From the NCBI GenBank assembly GCA_002433075.1, contig DJHM01000045.1, positions 14,190 to 78,100 of the forward strand: a stretch of DNA of 63,911 nt. The letters run 5' to 3'. The stretch comes from Latescibacteria bacterium UBA6620 (GTDB taxonomy: Bacteria > Latescibacterota > UBA2968). Each line of letters starts with the position of its first letter. Positions within the stretch are counted from its first letter, which is position 1. Made by a program: the position numbers and the translations under genes. Shown piece by piece: positions 61,253 to 63,911 of this stretch. The notes under the pieces are model-generated. The model saw only the letters and a program-made list of their open reading frames with translations. It searched no databases and was not told the origin of the DNA.

Positions 61253-63149
61253 TTATCCACTTCCGGTGTAGATACTGGGAACGATGTCCCCGACTTTTCT
61301 ATGCGTGTGGGCGCGATCCATATCGCCCAGCTTTTCATATACCTGAGCAAGACTTTGATGCGCTGGAGCGAAGCCAGGCTGAATTTGGAGCGCGCTTTCA
61401 AATGCGACGGCAGCCTGTCTGTTTTTGTGATCTACTGCCAGAGCGACACCCAGGTTGAAATACAGATGCGGGTCGCGACCGTTCTTTTGGATTGCTGCCC
61501 TTAAGGCTTCCTGTGCGTCTCCGAACTTGCCCTGTTTATGGTACGCGACTCCAAGCTGGTTTAGTACAGTCGGATTCCCCGGCAGCATGGTCGACGCTCT
61601 CACGAGTGCCTGTTCCGCCGCTTCGTCGTGACCCAGACTCAGTGCCGTGTTACCGAAACCAACCCACGCTTCAGCAATTTCGGGATTGAGCCTCGCTGCT
61701 GTTTGGTAGTGCTCCAATGCTGCGACGCCACGCCCGGTGCGTCTTAGCGCATCGGCCAGCCTGAGATGGAGCACGGGGACCCGGGGAGCCACGACCGTCG
61801 CCCGCGTTAACGTCTGGGCGGCCCCGTGATAATCACCCCTGGCGCCAAGAGCATGGGCATAGTTGAGGTGTGCTCTTACACTTGCTGGCGCAGCTATTAA
61901 CCGCCGACCCGAATATCGTCTCATCGGAACGCCAGTCCTTCACTCGCTCCCCAGATCGAAGTCCGGCGATCGCGAGAAGGGGAACGAACGCGCTCCATTT
62001 CCACGACCCCGACTGAAGAAAGCCCGGCCTTAATCGGTGTCCCGCATACGCAGCAAGAATGGCAAGCCCAACGACCGAAACGTAGGCGTACTACGCTCGG
62101 CAACGATACTGCCGGAGACGAGGAAAGGGTTCGTCACAAGACAAAGAGCTATCGTCACTATCCCGATACCGAGTGCGAACGCAGGGGCGGACAGGATCGC
62201 ACGACGAAAGACGACGACGCCAACAGCATGAGCCCGATGCCCCAGAGGTCAGGAGAACGAACGATCTCGATCTGAGAAAAACCGTAGTCGACGGACAACC
62301 TTGCTGGATAAGACAAGAGGCGGACATACTCGAAGACTTGGCGAGGCAGGGTACAGAGAGCAACGGATACCGGCTCATTGATCAGGGGATTGTCAAGGGG
62401 GGACGGGCGTACGTGTCCCAGCGATCCTGTGGCCCGCCACCTGAATACGAGCCAGGTAGCCAGGGCGCCTATCGACCAGAGGTGGACCTGACAGAAACGC
62501 CTTACCGCGAACCTGGCCTTTGACTCGGAAGAGATCCAGATCAGGTCGACCAGGACCAGCAGCACGGGTAAGATCAGGCCGGATTCCTTTGATAAGAGCG
62601 CGGAAAGAACGCAGACTATAATCCACGGTCCCCGGGGCTTTGGCCGAAGGGCTTCGCGAAGTCCGATCAGCGTGAACAGGCCAACAAACAAGTCCCCTCG
62701 CGCGGCAATGTGGACGACTGTTTCTGTGGTGAGGGGGTGAACGGCCGCAATCAGGGCCGCTGCAAGTCCTGCGCGTGTGCTGCGCAGGAGATGGGCGACA
62801 AGAAGAGCCGTGAGACAAGCCACGGCCGCGTGCAGCCACAGGTTGGTAAAGTGATTTGCGGCAGGAGACGCCCCGAAGAGATACCAATCAAGTGCGAAGG
62901 ACAGGGTTTTGAGAGGTCGGTAGTAGTTTCCGCTTCAGTGGGAATCGAAACCCGACCAATATGGGCTCGTGAATATGGTGACAACAGAAAGGCTCTGGGT
63001 CTGTGGATTTTCGACGACAACCGCGTGGTCGTCATAGACATGGCCGTTCCACAGCGCGCCTCCGAAAGTGAGGGCGACGCACAGCAGATCGCACCAAGAA
63101 CGGTTAGCAGGGGAGAAGGTCTCTTCGGAAGTCGTTCGTGGGGAGACAT
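61253..63149 (-). pseudogene. TMTC-like membrane TPR glycosyltransferase, heavily disrupted
   Basis: Read across frames on the minus strand, the gene encodes a GT-C-type membrane part (GGALWNGHVYDDHAVV, then YYRPLKTLSFALDWYLFG, HPLTTETVVHIAARGDL, SKESGLILPVLL and NPFLVSGSIVAER) followed by five or more TPR repeats (61253 to about 61900). This is the TMTC/O-mannosyltransferase-TPR layout. TGA at 62937-62935 replaces a likely Trp (FDSH-SGNYY). Frameshifts fall near 63080, between 62190 and 62220, near 62080 and near 61910. Too many lesions for a working gene. Confidence 0.75.
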
Positions 63150-63261
63150 GGCGGAGCCTCTGTTGAGGTGGAATAACGCAATCTGCCTCCCTACTATCGC
63201 GCTTTTCGTAGACCCCTTTCGTCCAACCACGCCAGATCGGCAGCCCTTTCGATTCAACCAC

Positions 63262-63479
63262 TTTTTTAACTTACTTAAAATGTTGTTTATTAAAGGCTTA
63301 AATAGGTATTCGTTCTTCGGTCTGGATTCGCAATGGCTCTCGCCTCTTTAGCTATAGGTAGATAAGGCTCTACCGTCTGCCTACAGGGTTGTCAGATCCT
63401 GCGATTCGCTTATCTTAGGACCGTTCAAGGTAACCGATCTGAATCTCCCCCTGCACGTCCCAAGGAGGAAGTCGAGAAC
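63262..63479. promoter_or_regulatory. AT-rich promoter region of the glutaredoxin gene
   Basis: The first 60 bases are unusually AT-rich for this window. TTGTCA (63389-63394) and TATCTT (63411-63416), 16 bases apart, form the best sigma-70 promoter. RBS AAGGAGG lies 10 bases before the glutaredoxin ATG. Confidence 0.55.
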
Positions 63480-63851
63480 ATGGAAAACGAACAACCTAAG
63501 ATCACCGCGTATCTCAAGCCCTCCTGTGGGTGGAGTCGAGGTATTCGGGCGGTGTTTGCACAGTACGGGCTCGAGTACGAGGACAAGGATATCATCAATT
63601 ATCCTGAGAACTATCAAGAGATGGTTCAGAAAACAGGCCAGCCCTATCAGCCCTGCGTAGAAATTGGCGAAACGATGTTGGCGGATGTCAGCGGCGAGGA
63701 ACTCGAGGCCTGGTTGAAGCAGAATGGGTTCTCAGAGGCCGGACCTGAGCCAACCGTACGGACCGACAGTGCGTGCACGGACGAAGAGCACGAGGCGATG
63801 GCTCGAGCTCAGAGTCAGCCCGTAGAGATCTCTTTTAAGCCCAGACAATAG
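63480..63851 (+). CDS. Glutaredoxin-like protein (monothiol type)
   Basis: A 123-residue thioredoxin-fold protein. The active site is PSCGWSRG (one Cys, residue 16), so it is a monothiol-type glutaredoxin with an unusual CGWS motif rather than CGFS. QPYQPCVEIGE near 55 gives the cis-Pro loop. It carries a 40-residue acidic C-terminal extension ending SFKPRQ. Possibly a redox or Fe-S carrier. Strong RBS AAGGAGG. Confidence 0.83.
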   Translation: MENEQPKITAYLKPSCGWSRGIRAVFAQYGLEYEDKDIINYPENYQEMVQKTGQPYQPCVEIGETMLADVSGEELEAWLKQNGFSEAGPEPTVRTDSACTDEEHEAMARAQSQPVEISFKPRQ

Positions 63852-63871
63852 TAAAGAGAACTTGATATAGC

Positions 63872-63905
63872 GAAGGGCGGCTTCCCTCGAGGGGGGCCGC
63901 CCTTC
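63872..63905 (+). terminator. Intrinsic terminator after the glutaredoxin gene
   Basis: A 10-bp stem GAAGGGCGGC/GCCGCCCTTC whose loop contains a second CCCTC/GAGGG pairing. It lies 20 bases after the stop; the window ends before any T-run can be judged. Confidence 0.65.
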
Positions 63906-63911
63906 TATGTA

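Noticed and set aside
1..63911. Alternative genetic code for the whole window
   Set aside because: All three stops are used normally at the ends of many intact genes, and the interrupted positions expect different amino acids.
1..63911. Prophage, IS element, integron or CRISPR array
   Set aside because: No transposase, integrase, phage structural gene or regular direct repeats were seen.

Overview
The window is a gene-dense, chromosome-like stretch of about 64 kb from a free-living heterotrophic bacterium. It carries roughly 60 protein genes in short operons on both strands, one tRNA gene, and no phage, plasmid, IS or CRISPR signal. The content is: unsaturated-uronate and sugar-acid catabolism (GH88, UxaA-type dehydratase, SMP-30 lactonase, uronate-dehydrogenase-like SDR), DUF1080, c-type cytochromes, a dockerin-bearing secreted protein, arsenosugar-type ArsS/ArsM, a molybdenum hydroxylase, short Hpf with HPr kinase, and HDOD signalling proteins. 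This suggests an aerobic, Gram-negative, polysaccharide-degrading aquatic bacterium, perhaps from an FCB-type lineage. The phylum is inference; no rRNA or ribosomal-protein marker is present.

Layout. 0-8 kb: end of a cytochrome c, an inositol-monophosphatase-family gene, then a sugar-acid block (SDR, GalB-like PIG-L, amidohydrolase, SRAP, SMP-30, double-length UxaA). 8-12 kb: a metal island with two DtxR-family regulators around a broken di-haem oxidoreductase and an orphan Mn/Zn-binding lipoprotein. 12-20 kb: secreted protease-like protein, map, a CcmI-domain lipoprotein, a broken GT5 glycosyltransferase, a lipoprotein/outer-membrane pair and a broken galT. 20-22.6 kb: two tandem 411-residue antiporter-like proteins. 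22.6-26.1 kb: an operon with a clear promoter and terminator (57-residue Cys protein, RsbW-like kinase, hpf, hprK, TPR lipoprotein, damaged receiver). 26-30 kb: lysC, broken 6-phosphofructokinase, galactokinase. 30-37 kb: DUF1080, GH88, broken mercuric-reductase-like gene, TVP38, DUF547, glucose-6-phosphate isomerase. 37-41 kb: arsS, truncated arsM fused antisense to a truncated DUF255 gene, frameshifted receiver, DegT aminotransferase. 41-49 kb: repeat protein, degenerate receiver, FAD/Fe-S dehydrogenase, acyP, apt, tRNA-Arg(CCT), pentapeptide protein, rhodanese, RsmC-like methylase. 49-54 kb: Mo-hydroxylase operon with a MoaD-like gene, then ychF. 54-61 kb: outer-membrane protein, two HDOD genes (one broken), zinc-ribbon and membrane proteins of unknown role, mobA, pterin dehydratase. 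61-64 kb: broken TMTC-like TPR glycosyltransferase and a glutaredoxin.

Two observations stand out. First, the 893-residue UxaA protein is an internal tandem duplication in which the two copies have lost opposite halves of the family's conserved residues, as if they form one composite active site. Second, about ten genes carry in-frame stops, frameshifts, a lost start codon or rearrangement junctions. Several of these also lack catalytic Cys or His residues, while neighbouring genes look intact. One receiver gene has lost its phospho-Asp segment exactly at a perfect 17-bp inverted repeat, and arsM is joined antisense to a DUF255 gene at a 7-bp microhomology. Whether this is real gene decay or assembly error is the main open question.
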